A stretch of 64,000 bases of DNA from Pseudomonas sp. ATCC 13867 (GTDB taxonomy: Bacteria; Pseudomonadota; Gammaproteobacteria; Pseudomonadales; Pseudomonadaceae). The stretch lies in NCBI RefSeq assembly GCF_000349845.1, contig NC_020829.1, positions 2,983,001-3,047,000 on the forward strand, written 5' to 3'. The notes below the pieces were generated by a model. That model was given only the letters and a program-made list of their open reading frames with translations, did no database searches and was not told the origin of the DNA. The position numbers were made by a program, and so were the translations under genes. This document shows, piece by piece, positions 34,881 through 43,551 of the stretch (positions are counted from its first letter, which is position 1; the number at the start of each line of letters is the position of its first letter).

Positions 34881-35840
34881 ATGTTTGACATTCGCAAGGC
34901 GCTTGCGCCACTGACCACTCTCGCCGTCGTGGCGCTCGCCCTGGTGCTGGGCAGCTACGCCTGGGTCTATTACACCCGCGCGCCCTGGACCCGCGACGCC
35001 CGCGTGCGGGCCGAGGTGGTGTCGCTGTCGGCGGACGTCACCGGGCGCATCGTCGACCTGCGCGTGCAGGACAACCAGCACGTGAACAAGGGCGACCTGC
35101 TGCTGCAGATCGACCCCGCCCGCTACGAGCTGGCGGTGCAGCACGCCGAGCGCGCGGTGGAAGTGGCGCGGGCGGCGCTGGGCCAGTCGCGGGCGGCCAT
35201 CGTCGCCAACCAGGCGCTGCTGCACCAGCGGCGGAGCGAGGAAATCCGCCGGCGGGAGCTGAAGGCGCGCTCGGCGATCTCCAACGAGGAATGGGAAAAG
35301 GCCAGCACCGACGTGGCCGTGGCCGAGGCCCAGTTGCTGCGCGAACAGGCCAACCTGGACCTGGCGCAGGCCAACGTCAGCCTGGCCGAAGCGGCGCTGC
35401 GCCAGGCGCGCCTGGACCTTGAGCGCACCCGCGTACTGGCGCCGGTGAACGGCTACGTGACCAACCTGCTGACCCGCGCCGGCGACTACGCCACCGCCGG
35501 CAACGCGCTGGTCGCGGTGGTCGACAGCGACTCCTTCCACGTCAGCGGCTACTTCGAGGAAACCAAGCTGCCGCGCATCCACGAAGGCGACCGGGTCCAT
35601 GTCGAACTGATGAGCGGAGAACGCTTCGACGGCACCGTGGAAAGCATCGCCTTCGCCATCACCGACCGCGAAAACCTGCCCGGCAGTCGCCTGCTGGCCA
35701 ACATCAACCCGACCTACACCTGGGTCAAGCTGGCCCAGCGCATCCCCGTGCGCATCGCCATCGACCCCGCCTACGCCGGGCGCGACCGCCTGCGCGCCGG
35801 CACCACGGCCACGGTCAGCGTGGAGGAGTCCAAGCCTTAG
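34881..35840 (+). CDS. HlyD/EmrA-type periplasmic adaptor (AaeA-like)
   Basis: A 319-aa membrane-fusion protein: one N-terminal anchor (residues ~10-33), a lipoyl-like half (VVSLSADVTGRIVDLRVQDN), an alpha-helical hairpin with repeated Ala/Glu/Gln heptads (residues ~85-175), the second lipoyl half TRVLAPVNGYVTNLLTRAGD and a beta-barrel. It links the FUSC inner-membrane component to an outer-membrane channel, which is not encoded nearby. It is the last gene of the three-gene operon. Confidence 0.93.
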   Translation: MFDIRKALAPLTTLAVVALALVLGSYAWVYYTRAPWTRDARVRAEVVSLSADVTGRIVDLRVQDNQHVNKGDLLLQIDPARYELAVQHAERAVEVARAALGQSRAAIVANQALLHQRRSEEIRRRELKARSAISNEEWEKASTDVAVAEAQLLREQANLDLAQANVSLAEAALRQARLDLERTRVLAPVNGYVTNLLTRAGDYATAGNALVAVVDSDSFHVSGYFEETKLPRIHEGDRVHVELMSGERFDGTVESIAFAITDRENLPGSRLLANINPTYTWVKLAQRIPVRIAIDPAYAGRDRLRAGTTATVSVEESKP

Positions 35841-35925
35841 GAAGCCAAGGCAGCACCGACTCGTAGCACGTTTGTCACTCATCCCGGTCAACATGAGTCC
35901 ATTCACACTCTGACCAGGGATCGCT

Positions 35926-36570
35926 GTGAACCCCACACACGCCGTACGATCCATCGCCAGAAGCCCGTACCTGGCCCTCCTCCTGCTGATCGGCATCGTC
36001 CTGGCGCTGTGCGCCTGGCGTTCGATCCTCCCCGAATCACTGGACAACCCCGACCGTAGCGCCTTCCAGCACCGCTGGATGCAGGGCCAGGTGATCCTGC
36101 TGATTCGCCACCTGGAGCGTTGCGACCGTTCCAGCGCACCCTGCCTGGGTGCGGCCGACGGCATCACCGTCCGTGCCGCCCAGTTGGCCAAGGGCCTGGG
36201 CCAGGCCATCAGCCGCTACGGCCTCGCCGCCACGGACATCTACAGCAGCCCGCTGACCCGCACCGCGCAGACGGCGGACCTGATGTTCGACTACAGCGTG
36301 ACGCGCCAGGACTGGCTCTTCACCTGCAAGGACAACGACCTGCTGGGCCATATCCGCCGGCACAAGACCACCCACCGCAACCTGGTGCTGGTGACCCACA
36401 GCGAGTGCTTCGACCGCCTGATGGAAAACCTCGACAAGCCCGAAGGCGAAACGCCCGAGTACGGCGAAACGCTGGTGCTGTTCGACAATCACAGTCGCTC
36501 GCCGTGGATCGCCGGCGAAATCGAAGTCCCGGACTGGACCGAGCTGCGGCGTCACCCCAACGCAGGCTGA
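35926..36570 (+). CDS. Histidine phosphatase-family protein, Ais/PmrG-like
   Basis: A 214-aa histidine-phosphatase fold protein with an N-terminal membrane anchor (residues ~13-31). The phosphohistidine motif is ILLIRHLERCDRSSAPCL, close to RHAERCDRS of E. coli Ais, the LPS core heptose(II)-phosphate phosphatase; YSSPLTRTAQTADLMF and LVTHSECFDRL supply the other active-site residues. A periplasmic LPS or polysaccharide phosphatase is the best guess. Translation probably starts at GTG 35926. It is an independent gene, 85 bp after the efflux operon. Confidence 0.8.
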   Translation: MNPTHAVRSIARSPYLALLLLIGIVLALCAWRSILPESLDNPDRSAFQHRWMQGQVILLIRHLERCDRSSAPCLGAADGITVRAAQLAKGLGQAISRYGLAATDIYSSPLTRTAQTADLMFDYSVTRQDWLFTCKDNDLLGHIRRHKTTHRNLVLVTHSECFDRLMENLDKPEGETPEYGETLVLFDNHSRSPWIAGEIEVPDWTELRRHPNAG

Positions 36571-36631
36571 GCCGGCTGCCAGAAGCGCATTTCTGTGCCA
36601 TCTTTTGCGCATCGTCCCACGGAGAGGCGCG

Positions 36632-38092
36632 ATGCCCGCCCTGCTCATCCAGCACCCCCTGTTCGCCGCCCCGACGCTGTTGCTGCTCGACCTGCTGCTC
36701 TGGCGCCTGGCCGGCACGGCTCATCCGCACTGGCGCCTGGCGCTGCGCGTGCTCTGTTTCCTGCTGTTCAGCCTGCTGCTGTTCAACGCCGGGATGAACC
36801 CGCTGCGCGCCGCGCCCTGGGCCGACGACCTGCCCAGCCACATGGTCGCCACCGGCGTGCAGATCCTCTGGTGGATGTTCGCCGCGCGCTGCCTGACCGT
36901 GGTGCTCGGCTTCCTCCTGGTGCAGCGCGTCGGCCACGCCGGGCGGCTGCTACAGGACGTGGTCGGCGCGCTGATCTTCCTCATCGCCAGCATCGCCGCC
37001 GCCGGCTACGTGCTGGAGCTGCCGGTGAAGGGCCTGCTGGCCACCTCCGGGGTGGTCGCCATCGTCCTTGGCCTGGCGCTGCAAAGCACCTTGAGCGACG
37101 TGTTCTCCGGCATCGTGCTCAACACCACCAAGCCGTACCAGCTGGACGACTGGATCTCCATCGATGGCATCGAAGGCAAGGTGGTGGAGATCGACTGGCG
37201 CTCCACCTACCTGCAAACCGGCCAGGGCAGCCTGGCGGTGGTGCCCAACTCCCTGGCGGCCAAGGCCAAGCTGCTCAACCTCAGCCGGCCGGCGAACCTC
37301 TATGGCTTGAGCCTGAGCCTCACCCTCAGCCCGCGGGTGCGTCCGCGCAAGGTCATCGACGCGCTGGAGCGCGCCCTGGGCGGCTGCCGCATGCTGCTGA
37401 CCAGCCCGGCGTCGACGGTGAGCGTGCGCAAGTCCGCCCCCGAGGGCGTGGAGTACGAAATGAGCGGATTCGTCGCCGCCATGAGCGAGAAGCGCGAGGC
37501 GCGCAACCAGCTCTACGACCTGGCCTTCCGCCACCTGCAGGCCGCCGGCATCGAACCGCTCAGCGATGCCGACGTACCTGCCCGCGAACACGCCTCCCGC
37601 GCCCGCGCGCTGCTGGTGCGCTCCGGCCTGTTCGACGCCCTGGCCGACGCCGAACGCGACGAACTGGCGGCGTCCATGCAGCGCCGGCCCTTCAAGGCCG
37701 GCGACGTACTGCTGGCGGTCGGCGATGTCAGCGAGCAGTTGCTGATCATCGACACCGGGGTGGTCAGCGTCACCCTGCCTCGCGACGGACAGACCCTCGA
37801 AGCCGGCCGCATGGGCCCCGGCGAGGTGATCGGCGAAGCCGGCGTGCTGACCGGCTCCGCCTGGCACGCGCAGTTCACCGCCCTCAGCGACGGCGCGGTC
37901 TATCGCCTGGACAAGGCCGTGCTCGCCCCCTGCCTGGAAGCCCGCCAGGAGATCGCCGAAGCCATGACCCGGCTGCTCGACTTCCGCCAGAAGGCCAGCG
38001 CCGCGCTGCTGGTGGAGCAACCGGTGGCGGTGCCGCAGCGCGGAATCATGGCCTGGCTGAAGCAGTATGCCGGGCGCCGCTACAAGACCTGA
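36632..38092 (+). CDS. MscS-type mechanosensitive channel with cyclic-nucleotide-binding domain
   Basis: A 486-aa protein. Residues ~1-150 hold four hydrophobic segments, ending in the pore-lining helix region GLLATSGVVAIVLGLALQST followed by LSDVFSGIVL, the MscS signature. The MscS beta domain follows (YQLDDWISIDGIEGKVVEID, LAVVPNSLAAKAKL). Residues ~325-445 form a cNMP-binding domain (RRPFKAGDVLLAVGDVSEQL, GPGEVIGEAGVLTGS). It is thus a bacterial cyclic-nucleotide-gated channel (bCNG) type. Start ATG 36632 has a GGAGAGG ribosome binding site. Confidence 0.92.
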   Translation: MPALLIQHPLFAAPTLLLLDLLLWRLAGTAHPHWRLALRVLCFLLFSLLLFNAGMNPLRAAPWADDLPSHMVATGVQILWWMFAARCLTVVLGFLLVQRVGHAGRLLQDVVGALIFLIASIAAAGYVLELPVKGLLATSGVVAIVLGLALQSTLSDVFSGIVLNTTKPYQLDDWISIDGIEGKVVEIDWRSTYLQTGQGSLAVVPNSLAAKAKLLNLSRPANLYGLSLSLTLSPRVRPRKVIDALERALGGCRMLLTSPASTVSVRKSAPEGVEYEMSGFVAAMSEKREARNQLYDLAFRHLQAAGIEPLSDADVPAREHASRARALLVRSGLFDALADAERDELAASMQRRPFKAGDVLLAVGDVSEQLLIIDTGVVSVTLPRDGQTLEAGRMGPGEVIGEAGVLTGSAWHAQFTALSDGAVYRLDKAVLAPCLEARQEIAEAMTRLLDFRQKASAALLVEQPVAVPQRGIMAWLKQYAGRRYKT

Positions 38093-38120
38093 ATCGAACA
38101 GGTCCGGAGCGGCGCGCCCA

Positions 38121-38488
38121 TCAGGCTCGATCGGGCGAAGCGCGCAGGCACGCCAGCGGCACCCAGCCGGACTCGCCGCCAGTCCGACTGCACCAGCACC
38201 AGCCCCCCAGCCCCCCAGCACCCTGGCGCCCTCCAGCCGCTCGCCGACCTCGACATCGAGTTCGCGGGCGCTGTAGTCCTCCACGGCCATTGCGACACCC
38301 GGAGCCGTCAGCCGGAAGACCTGCGCCGGCACCCAGCCATCCTCCTGCCCAGGCGTCGAACAGAAATACCAGTCCTGCCAGCCTGCCTCGCCCTCATAGC
38401 GCTCCCCCACCCTCAGCATCGTGCCCCGGGTGAAAGCGATCGGCTCGGGAAACTCACCGCGATGGGGCTGGATGACGTCGTACCGCAT
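38121..38488 (-). pseudogene. SH3-domain gene frameshifted by an 8-bp tandem duplication
   Basis: ATG 38488 has an AAGGAGAAC ribosome binding site and starts MRYDVIQPHRGEFPEPIAFT, followed by two SH3-like stretches: WQDWYFCSTPGQEDGWVPAQ and DYSARELDVEVGERLEGARV. The frame then runs into Gly/Ala nonsense. The expected ending (WCWCSRTGGESGWVPLACLR and a stop at 38121) is in another frame. On the plus strand CCCCCCAG occurs twice in tandem at 38203-38218; removing one copy restores a 119-aa two-SH3 protein. This is either a recent mutation, a slippage-based switch or an assembly error. Confidence 0.82.
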
Positions 38489-38767
38489 GCCGTTCTCCTT
38501 GTGCCAGGCAGTGCGGAGGATAACGCTCAGAGCGCGACGTGGAAGACCACCCCGTCGCCCACCGCGTCCCAGGACCCACGTTCCAACGCCCCCTTGCTCG
38601 CGAACCGCCCGGCACCCGCGCAGACCGCCTGACGCCGGCCTTGCCGGCGGACCGCGGACAAATCCGCTCCTGCGGAGCGACAGTTTTCTGTCCGTGGAAA
38701 CAACGGCCCTGGGGGAGCCGTAGGACGATCCCTCCACCCCCGACAGCCCCAAGCGAGCCTGCTCCCC
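38489..38767. other. Intergenic region with REP-derived debris
   Basis: No gene was found. It contains a partial REP (CTTGCTCGCGAACCGCCC, about 38594-38611), a GCGGACAAATCCGC hairpin near 38655, and a segment at 38682-38720 resembling 23456-23496 (shared core GAAACAACGGCCCTGGGG). Confidence 0.6.
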
Positions 38768-39415
38768 CTACATGGGGCGCAGTTGCAGGGGGTCGACCAG
38801 TCCGGCGGCAATGGCCATGCCTACCAGGTCGGACAGGGTCCCAGCCTGCATGCGCCTCATCACCCGCGCGCGGTACAGGTCCACGGTCTTCACGCTGATC
38901 TCCAGTTGCTCGGCCACTTCGCGGCTGGTGTAGCCGCGCACCAGCGGCAGGAATACATCGCGCTCGCGGGGCGTCAGAGCGGCGAGGCGCTCCTCCAGCT
39001 CCCCCAGTCCGGAGCGCGAGGCATGCTGGCGTTCGCGGGAGCTGAGCGCCTGTTGCACGCTGTCGAGCAACAGTTGCTCGTTGTAGGGCTTCTCGATGAA
39101 ATCCACCGCGCCGGCCTTGAAAGCGCGGATCACGATGGGCACGTCGGCGTGGCCGCTGACGAAGATCACCGGCAGCTCGACACCGCGCTGGCGCATCTCC
39201 TCCTGCACCGCCAGGCCACCCAGACCGGGCATGCGCACGTCGAGCAGTACGCAGGCGTGGGCGTCGGCCGGGCAAGCGTCGAGGAACTCGCGGCCGCTGG
39301 TGAACGGCAGCGCCTTCAGGCCGACCGACTCCAGCAGCCAGACCGTCGAGTCGAGCATGCCCCGGTCATCGTCCACCACGTACACCACTGCCCGTTCCAT
39401 CGTTGTCTCCGTCAT
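38768..39415 (-). CDS. FixJ/LuxR-type response regulator
   Basis: A 215-aa two-component response regulator. The receiver domain (residues ~8-125) has the acidic pair in VVYVVDDDRGM, the phosphoacceptor Asp in CVLLDVRMPGLGG, and Thr/Ser and Lys in VIFVSGHADV and FIEKPY. The C-terminal LuxR helix-turn-helix is LTPRERDVFLPLVRGYTSRE, then VAEQLEISVKTVDLYRARVM. The TPRE segment is FixJ-like. Its ATG overlaps the kinase stop (ATGA), so kinase and regulator are coupled. The fatty-acid operon divergent from the kinase is a likely target. Confidence 0.94.
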   Translation of the reverse strand: MTETTMERAVVYVVDDDRGMLDSTVWLLESVGLKALPFTSGREFLDACPADAHACVLLDVRMPGLGGLAVQEEMRQRGVELPVIFVSGHADVPIVIRAFKAGAVDFIEKPYNEQLLLDSVQQALSSRERQHASRSGLGELEERLAALTPRERDVFLPLVRGYTSREVAEQLEISVKTVDLYRARVMRRMQAGTLSDLVGMAIAAGLVDPLQLRPM

Positions 39416-41667
39416 TGCCCTCTTCCTCCCGCCGGTAGCCGGCACGCCAGGCGCAGACCGCCGGTGGCCACCGCGCGGGCATCCAGCGTGCCGCCAAAAC
39501 CTTCGACGATGCCACGGCTCATCGACAGCCCCAACCCCAGCCCGTCCGGCTTGCTGGTGAAGAACGGCGTGAACATCTGCTCCAGTGCTTCGCCGCTGGC
39601 CCCCGGCCCTTCGTCCTCCACCCAGACGCAGAGCCGCCCGTCTTCTTCGCGATGGCTGCCGAGGCGGATGTGCGACGGTTCGCCGGCATGGCGCTCGCGA
39701 TTCGCCTCGATGGCGTTGCGCAGCAGGTTGAGGAACACCTGCTCCAGCAGCACGCGGTCGGCGTAGATGGGGGGCAGATTCTCCGTCAACGCTTCGCTGA
39801 CCGCCACCTCCGCGCCGGCGGCTTCCCAGGCGCACAGGCCCAGCGAAGCGCGCGCCACTTCGTTGATGTCCAGCGCCTGCATGCGCCGCTGGCCCTTGCG
39901 CAGGAAGGCGCGCAGACGGCGGATCACTTCGGAGGCGTGGGCGGTGTGCTCGACGATCTGCGCCAGCCCCTGGGCCACGCGATGCGCGGCTTCCGGCTGG
40001 CTGTCGAGAGTCTTCAGGTAGCGTTGGCTGGCGCTGGCGTAGTTCATCACGGCGGCCAGCGGCTGGTTCATCTCGTGGGCGATGCCCGAGGCCAGCTCGC
40101 CCAGGGTCACCAGGCGCGCGGTGTGGGCCAGTTCTTCCTGGTGCCGGCGCTGCTGGTTTTCGCGCAGTTCGCGCTCGGTCATGTCGCGGGCCACCAGCGA
40201 GTAGTAGCGCTCGCCACCAGCCGCCTGGTGCGCCAGCAGGACCAGCGACAGCGGCGCAGCGCTCCGCCCGGCCCCGGCGCGCAGCCGGCCTTCGGCGCTC
40301 CACACGCCGCTGTGCCGGGCGGTGTCCCAGCCTTCGCCTTCAAGTTTATCCGCAAGGCCGTCGTCGAGCACGTCGGCGACGGACGCCGGCAACGCCTCAT
40401 CCTCCAGCCCGAGGGCACGGCGCGCCGATGGGTTGAGATAGGTAACGCGACCGGCCGGGTCGACGAACAGCACCAGGTCGGTATTGGCCTCGACCACTTC
40501 GGCCAGCCGCCGCAGGCCCTCCTCGGCCTGTACCCGCGCGGTGATGTCGCGGGACACGCTGACCACCTCCATCACCTGGCCGGTGTAGGTCTCGCGGATC
40601 GCGCGACTGGCGGTTTCGAACCACAGGTAATGGCCGTCACGGTGGCGCAGGCGGTAAGTCAGGGTCACGTAGCCGTCCTGCACCAGCGCGTCACGGGTGC
40701 GCTCGGCGACGCGCTGGCGGTCCTGCTCGTGGAGCATCGGCAGCAGCGCCTTGCCGCGCAGCTCTTCGGGCCAGTAGCCGAGCAGCGTCCAGGAGGCCGG
40801 CGACACATCGAGCAACTGGCCGTCGAGGGTGCGGCGGGAAATCAGGTCGGTGGTGTTCTCGATGATCTGCCGGTACAGCCGGCTGGCCGTGGCCGCTTCG
40901 CGCTGTTCGCGCTGTTGCATGGTGACCTCGCGGCCGTGGACCAGCACCTGCCGCTCCGCGAGCATCGGCACGAAGGTCCAGAGGAACTGCCGGTCTTCGC
41001 GCTCACCGACCACCTCGTGCACCGCCCGCCCCTGTTCCAGGCAAGTGCGCAGCAGTTGCGCATGGTTGCTGGGCAGCAGGTCGCGCGGTTCGGCGCCGGC
41101 GAACTCCGTAAGCCACTGGCGCAGGGCCCGGTTGCAGTCGACCAGCGTCGCCGACTCGTCCAGCACCAGCGCCGGCTGCGGATCGGCGCTGAGCAGCGGC
41201 GCGGTGCGATGCGCGTGGCGGGCCAGGACGAGCACTTCCCCGAGCAGCTCGCCAATCCAGTCCAGCCAGCTCCCGGCCTGGTCGGCGGGACTTTGCACCA
41301 ACAGCAATCCAGGACGCTGCGCATCCAGCGACAGCACCAGCGCCAGCCCCTGTCCCCAGCCAGCGCGGCGCAACCGGCCGGCGAGCCAGCACGGCACGCT
41401 CATCAGTTCGTCCAGCGGCAGGCGCTGCCGGCCTTCCAGGTGCGCCGCCAGGGCCAGGTCATTGGCCTGCAGCGGATCGCCGCTACCCGGCGGCAGACGC
41501 GAGGCGCCGGCAACCGCTTCGAAGCTGTGGCTGCGCGGCTGCCATTCGACGTAGAGCGCACGCGCCACGCCGTCGCGTTCGAGGCACAGCCGCTGCAGCA
41601 CCTCAGCCTGCGCCGCGACGGGGGCCTGCTCGCGCACCAGGCGCACCAGGGTATTCAGGTGGGGCAT
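39412..41667 (-). CDS. PAS-domain sensor histidine kinase
   Basis: A 751-aa soluble FixL-like kinase with no membrane helix. An N-terminal GAF-like region (residues ~1-150) is followed by three PAS-like domains (about 165-250, 268-385 with FETASRAIRETYTGQVMEVV, and 392-505). The phosphoacceptor His is in LGELASGIAHEMNQPLAAVM; ATP-binding boxes are FLNLLRNAIEANRE, VWVEDEGPGASGEALEQMF and DGLGLGLSMSRGIVEGFGGT. The stimulus is unknown. It is divergent from the acyl-CoA synthetase operon (204-bp AT-rich gap) and overlaps its cognate regulator by 4 bp. Confidence 0.93.
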   Translation of the reverse strand: MPHLNTLVRLVREQAPVAAQAEVLQRLCLERDGVARALYVEWQPRSHSFEAVAGASRLPPGSGDPLQANDLALAAHLEGRQRLPLDELMSVPCWLAGRLRRAGWGQGLALVLSLDAQRPGLLLVQSPADQAGSWLDWIGELLGEVLVLARHAHRTAPLLSADPQPALVLDESATLVDCNRALRQWLTEFAGAEPRDLLPSNHAQLLRTCLEQGRAVHEVVGEREDRQFLWTFVPMLAERQVLVHGREVTMQQREQREAATASRLYRQIIENTTDLISRRTLDGQLLDVSPASWTLLGYWPEELRGKALLPMLHEQDRQRVAERTRDALVQDGYVTLTYRLRHRDGHYLWFETASRAIRETYTGQVMEVVSVSRDITARVQAEEGLRRLAEVVEANTDLVLFVDPAGRVTYLNPSARRALGLEDEALPASVADVLDDGLADKLEGEGWDTARHSGVWSAEGRLRAGAGRSAAPLSLVLLAHQAAGGERYYSLVARDMTERELRENQQRRHQEELAHTARLVTLGELASGIAHEMNQPLAAVMNYASASQRYLKTLDSQPEAAHRVAQGLAQIVEHTAHASEVIRRLRAFLRKGQRRMQALDINEVARASLGLCAWEAAGAEVAVSEALTENLPPIYADRVLLEQVFLNLLRNAIEANRERHAGEPSHIRLGSHREEDGRLCVWVEDEGPGASGEALEQMFTPFFTSKPDGLGLGLSMSRGIVEGFGGTLDARAVATGGLRLACRLPAGGRGQ

Positions 41668-41871
41668 GGGAAGGACTCGATGGGGCTTTCGATGAATATA
41701 GTATTTATACCATACACCTTAGGTTTAACTTCCATATCAGATACGACATTGCTATAAAACGCCCCAATGACTGGGCGACAGCCTGCCGCACCGGTCACGA
41801 CCCGCCTGCCGTCAAGTGCTCCACGGGTCACCACAGAACAATGAGCTAACAATCAGCCACAGGGTGTCCAC
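41668..41871. promoter_or_regulatory. AT-rich divergent promoter region, kinase / acyl-CoA synthetase
   Basis: This 204-bp gap is clearly richer in A+T than its surroundings at 41690-41760. On the plus strand TATAAA at 41753-41758 with TTCCAT 17 bp upstream could form the acyl-CoA synthetase promoter. TATAAATACTATA-like sequence on the minus strand could serve the kinase gene. No conserved operator was recognised. Confidence 0.45.
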
Positions 41872-43494
41872 ATGTCGATCTTCGAACAGGGCTTGCCGCG
41901 CGCGGCCGTCAACCACATCGCGCTGTCGCCGCTGAGCTTCATCGAACGCACCGCCCACGTTTACCCCGAACGTACCGCCATCATTCACGGCAGTCTGCGC
42001 CGTACCTGGAAGGAAACCTACCAGCGCTGCCGCCGCCTGGCCTCCGCCCTCGCCGCCCGCGGCATCGGCCGTGGCGACACGGTGGCGGTGATGCTGCCCA
42101 ACACCCCGCAGATGGTCGAGGCGCACTTCGGCGTGCCGATGATCGGCGCGGTGCTCAATACCCTCAACGTGCGCCTGGACGCCGAGGCCATCGCCTTCAT
42201 GCTGCAGCACGGCGAAGCCAAGGTGTTGATCACCGACCGCGAATTCCACGACGTGATCCACGCCGCCCTGGGCATGCTCGACCACCCGCCGCTGGTGGTG
42301 GACGTGGACGACCCCGAGTACGGCGAAGGCCAGGCGGTCAGCCCGCTGGACTACGAGGCGCTGCTCGCCGAGGGCGACCCGGAGTTCGCCTGGCAGTGGC
42401 CGCAGGACGAGTGGGACGCCATCTCCCTCAACTACACCTCCGGCACCACCGGCAATCCCAAGGGCGTGGTCTACCACCACCGCGGCGCCTACCTGAACTC
42501 GCTGGGCAACCAGATGACCTGGTCGATGGGCCAGCACCCGGTCTACCTCTGGACCCTGCCGATGTTCCACTGCAACGGCTGGTGCTACCCCTGGACTGTC
42601 ACCGCGCTGGCCGGCACCCACGTGTGCCTGCGCCGGGTCGATCCGCAGAAGATCCTCACCCTGATCCGCGAGCACCAGGTCACCCATATGTGCGGCGCGC
42701 CCATCGTGCTCAACGCGCTGATCAACATGCCCGAATCGGCCAAGGCTGCCATCGACCACCCGGTGCACGCGATGGTCGCCGGTGCGGCGCCGCCGGCCAA
42801 GGTGATCGGCGCAGTGGAGGAAATGGGCATCAAGGTCACCCACGTCTACGGCTTGACCGAGGTCTACGGCCCGGTGACGGTCTGCGCCTGGCACGAGGAA
42901 TGGGACGCGCTGCCGCTGGACGAGCGCGCCCGCATCAAGTCGCGCCAGGGGGTGCGCTACCCGACCCTGGAAGGCGTGATGGTCGCCGACCCGAAGACCC
43001 TGGAGCCGGTGCCGTGCGACGGCCTGACCATCGGCGAGATCTTCATGCGCGGCAACACCGTGATGAAGGGCTACCTGAAGAACCCCACGGCCACCGAGGA
43101 GTCCTTCGCCGGCGGCTGGTTCCACACCGGCGACCTGGCGGTCTGGCACCCGGACGGCTACGTGGAAATCCGCGACCGCCTGAAGGACATCATCATCTCC
43201 GGGGGCGAGAACATCTCCACCATCGAGGTCGAGGGCGTGCTCTATCGCCACCCGGCCGTGATGGAGGCCGCCGTGGTGGCTCGCGCCGACGAACGTTGGG
43301 GCGAGACGCCCTGCGCCTTCATCACCCTAAAGGGCGAACACGCGGCGGTCGAGCCACAGGACATCATGAACTTCTGCCGCGAGCACCTGGCCGGCTTCAA
43401 GGTGCCGCGCACCGTGGTATTCACCGACCTGCCCAAGACTTCCACCGGGAAGATCCAGAAGTTCGTCCTGCGCGACTGGGCCAACGCCCTCTGA
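41872..43494 (+). CDS. Acyl-CoA synthetase (AMP-forming)
   Basis: A 540-aa ANL-superfamily ligase that adenylates a carboxylic acid and transfers it to CoA. Motifs are the P-loop-like YTSGTTGNPKGVVYHHRG, YGLTEVYGPV, GWFHTGDLAVWHPDGYVEIR with the hinge DRLKDIIISGGENIS, and the C-terminal catalytic Lys in KTSTGKIQKFVLRDW. It resembles the medium/long-chain fatty-acyl ligases often paired with acyl-CoA dehydrogenases; the exact chain length is unknown. It is followed by the dehydrogenase gene after a 57-bp gap with a strong hairpin. Confidence 0.93.
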   Translation: MSIFEQGLPRAAVNHIALSPLSFIERTAHVYPERTAIIHGSLRRTWKETYQRCRRLASALAARGIGRGDTVAVMLPNTPQMVEAHFGVPMIGAVLNTLNVRLDAEAIAFMLQHGEAKVLITDREFHDVIHAALGMLDHPPLVVDVDDPEYGEGQAVSPLDYEALLAEGDPEFAWQWPQDEWDAISLNYTSGTTGNPKGVVYHHRGAYLNSLGNQMTWSMGQHPVYLWTLPMFHCNGWCYPWTVTALAGTHVCLRRVDPQKILTLIREHQVTHMCGAPIVLNALINMPESAKAAIDHPVHAMVAGAAPPAKVIGAVEEMGIKVTHVYGLTEVYGPVTVCAWHEEWDALPLDERARIKSRQGVRYPTLEGVMVADPKTLEPVPCDGLTIGEIFMRGNTVMKGYLKNPTATEESFAGGWFHTGDLAVWHPDGYVEIRDRLKDIIISGGENISTIEVEGVLYRHPAVMEAAVVARADERWGETPCAFITLKGEHAAVEPQDIMNFCREHLAGFKVPRTVVFTDLPKTSTGKIQKFVLRDWANAL

Positions 43495-43517
43495 CCCCAC
43501 CCTCCGCCAGCCATCGT

Positions 43518-43540
43518 GCGCTCCCCGCAGCGGGGAGCGC
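43518..43540. promoter_or_regulatory. Intra-operon hairpin before the acyl-CoA dehydrogenase
   Basis: GCGCTCCCC / GGGGAGCGC arms with a GCAGC loop (extendable to 11-bp arms) end 11 bp before the ATG and abut the CGGAG ribosome binding site of the next gene. There is no T-run, so it could stabilise upstream mRNA or tune translation. Confidence 0.6.
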
Positions 43541-43551
43541 CGGAGTTCGCC

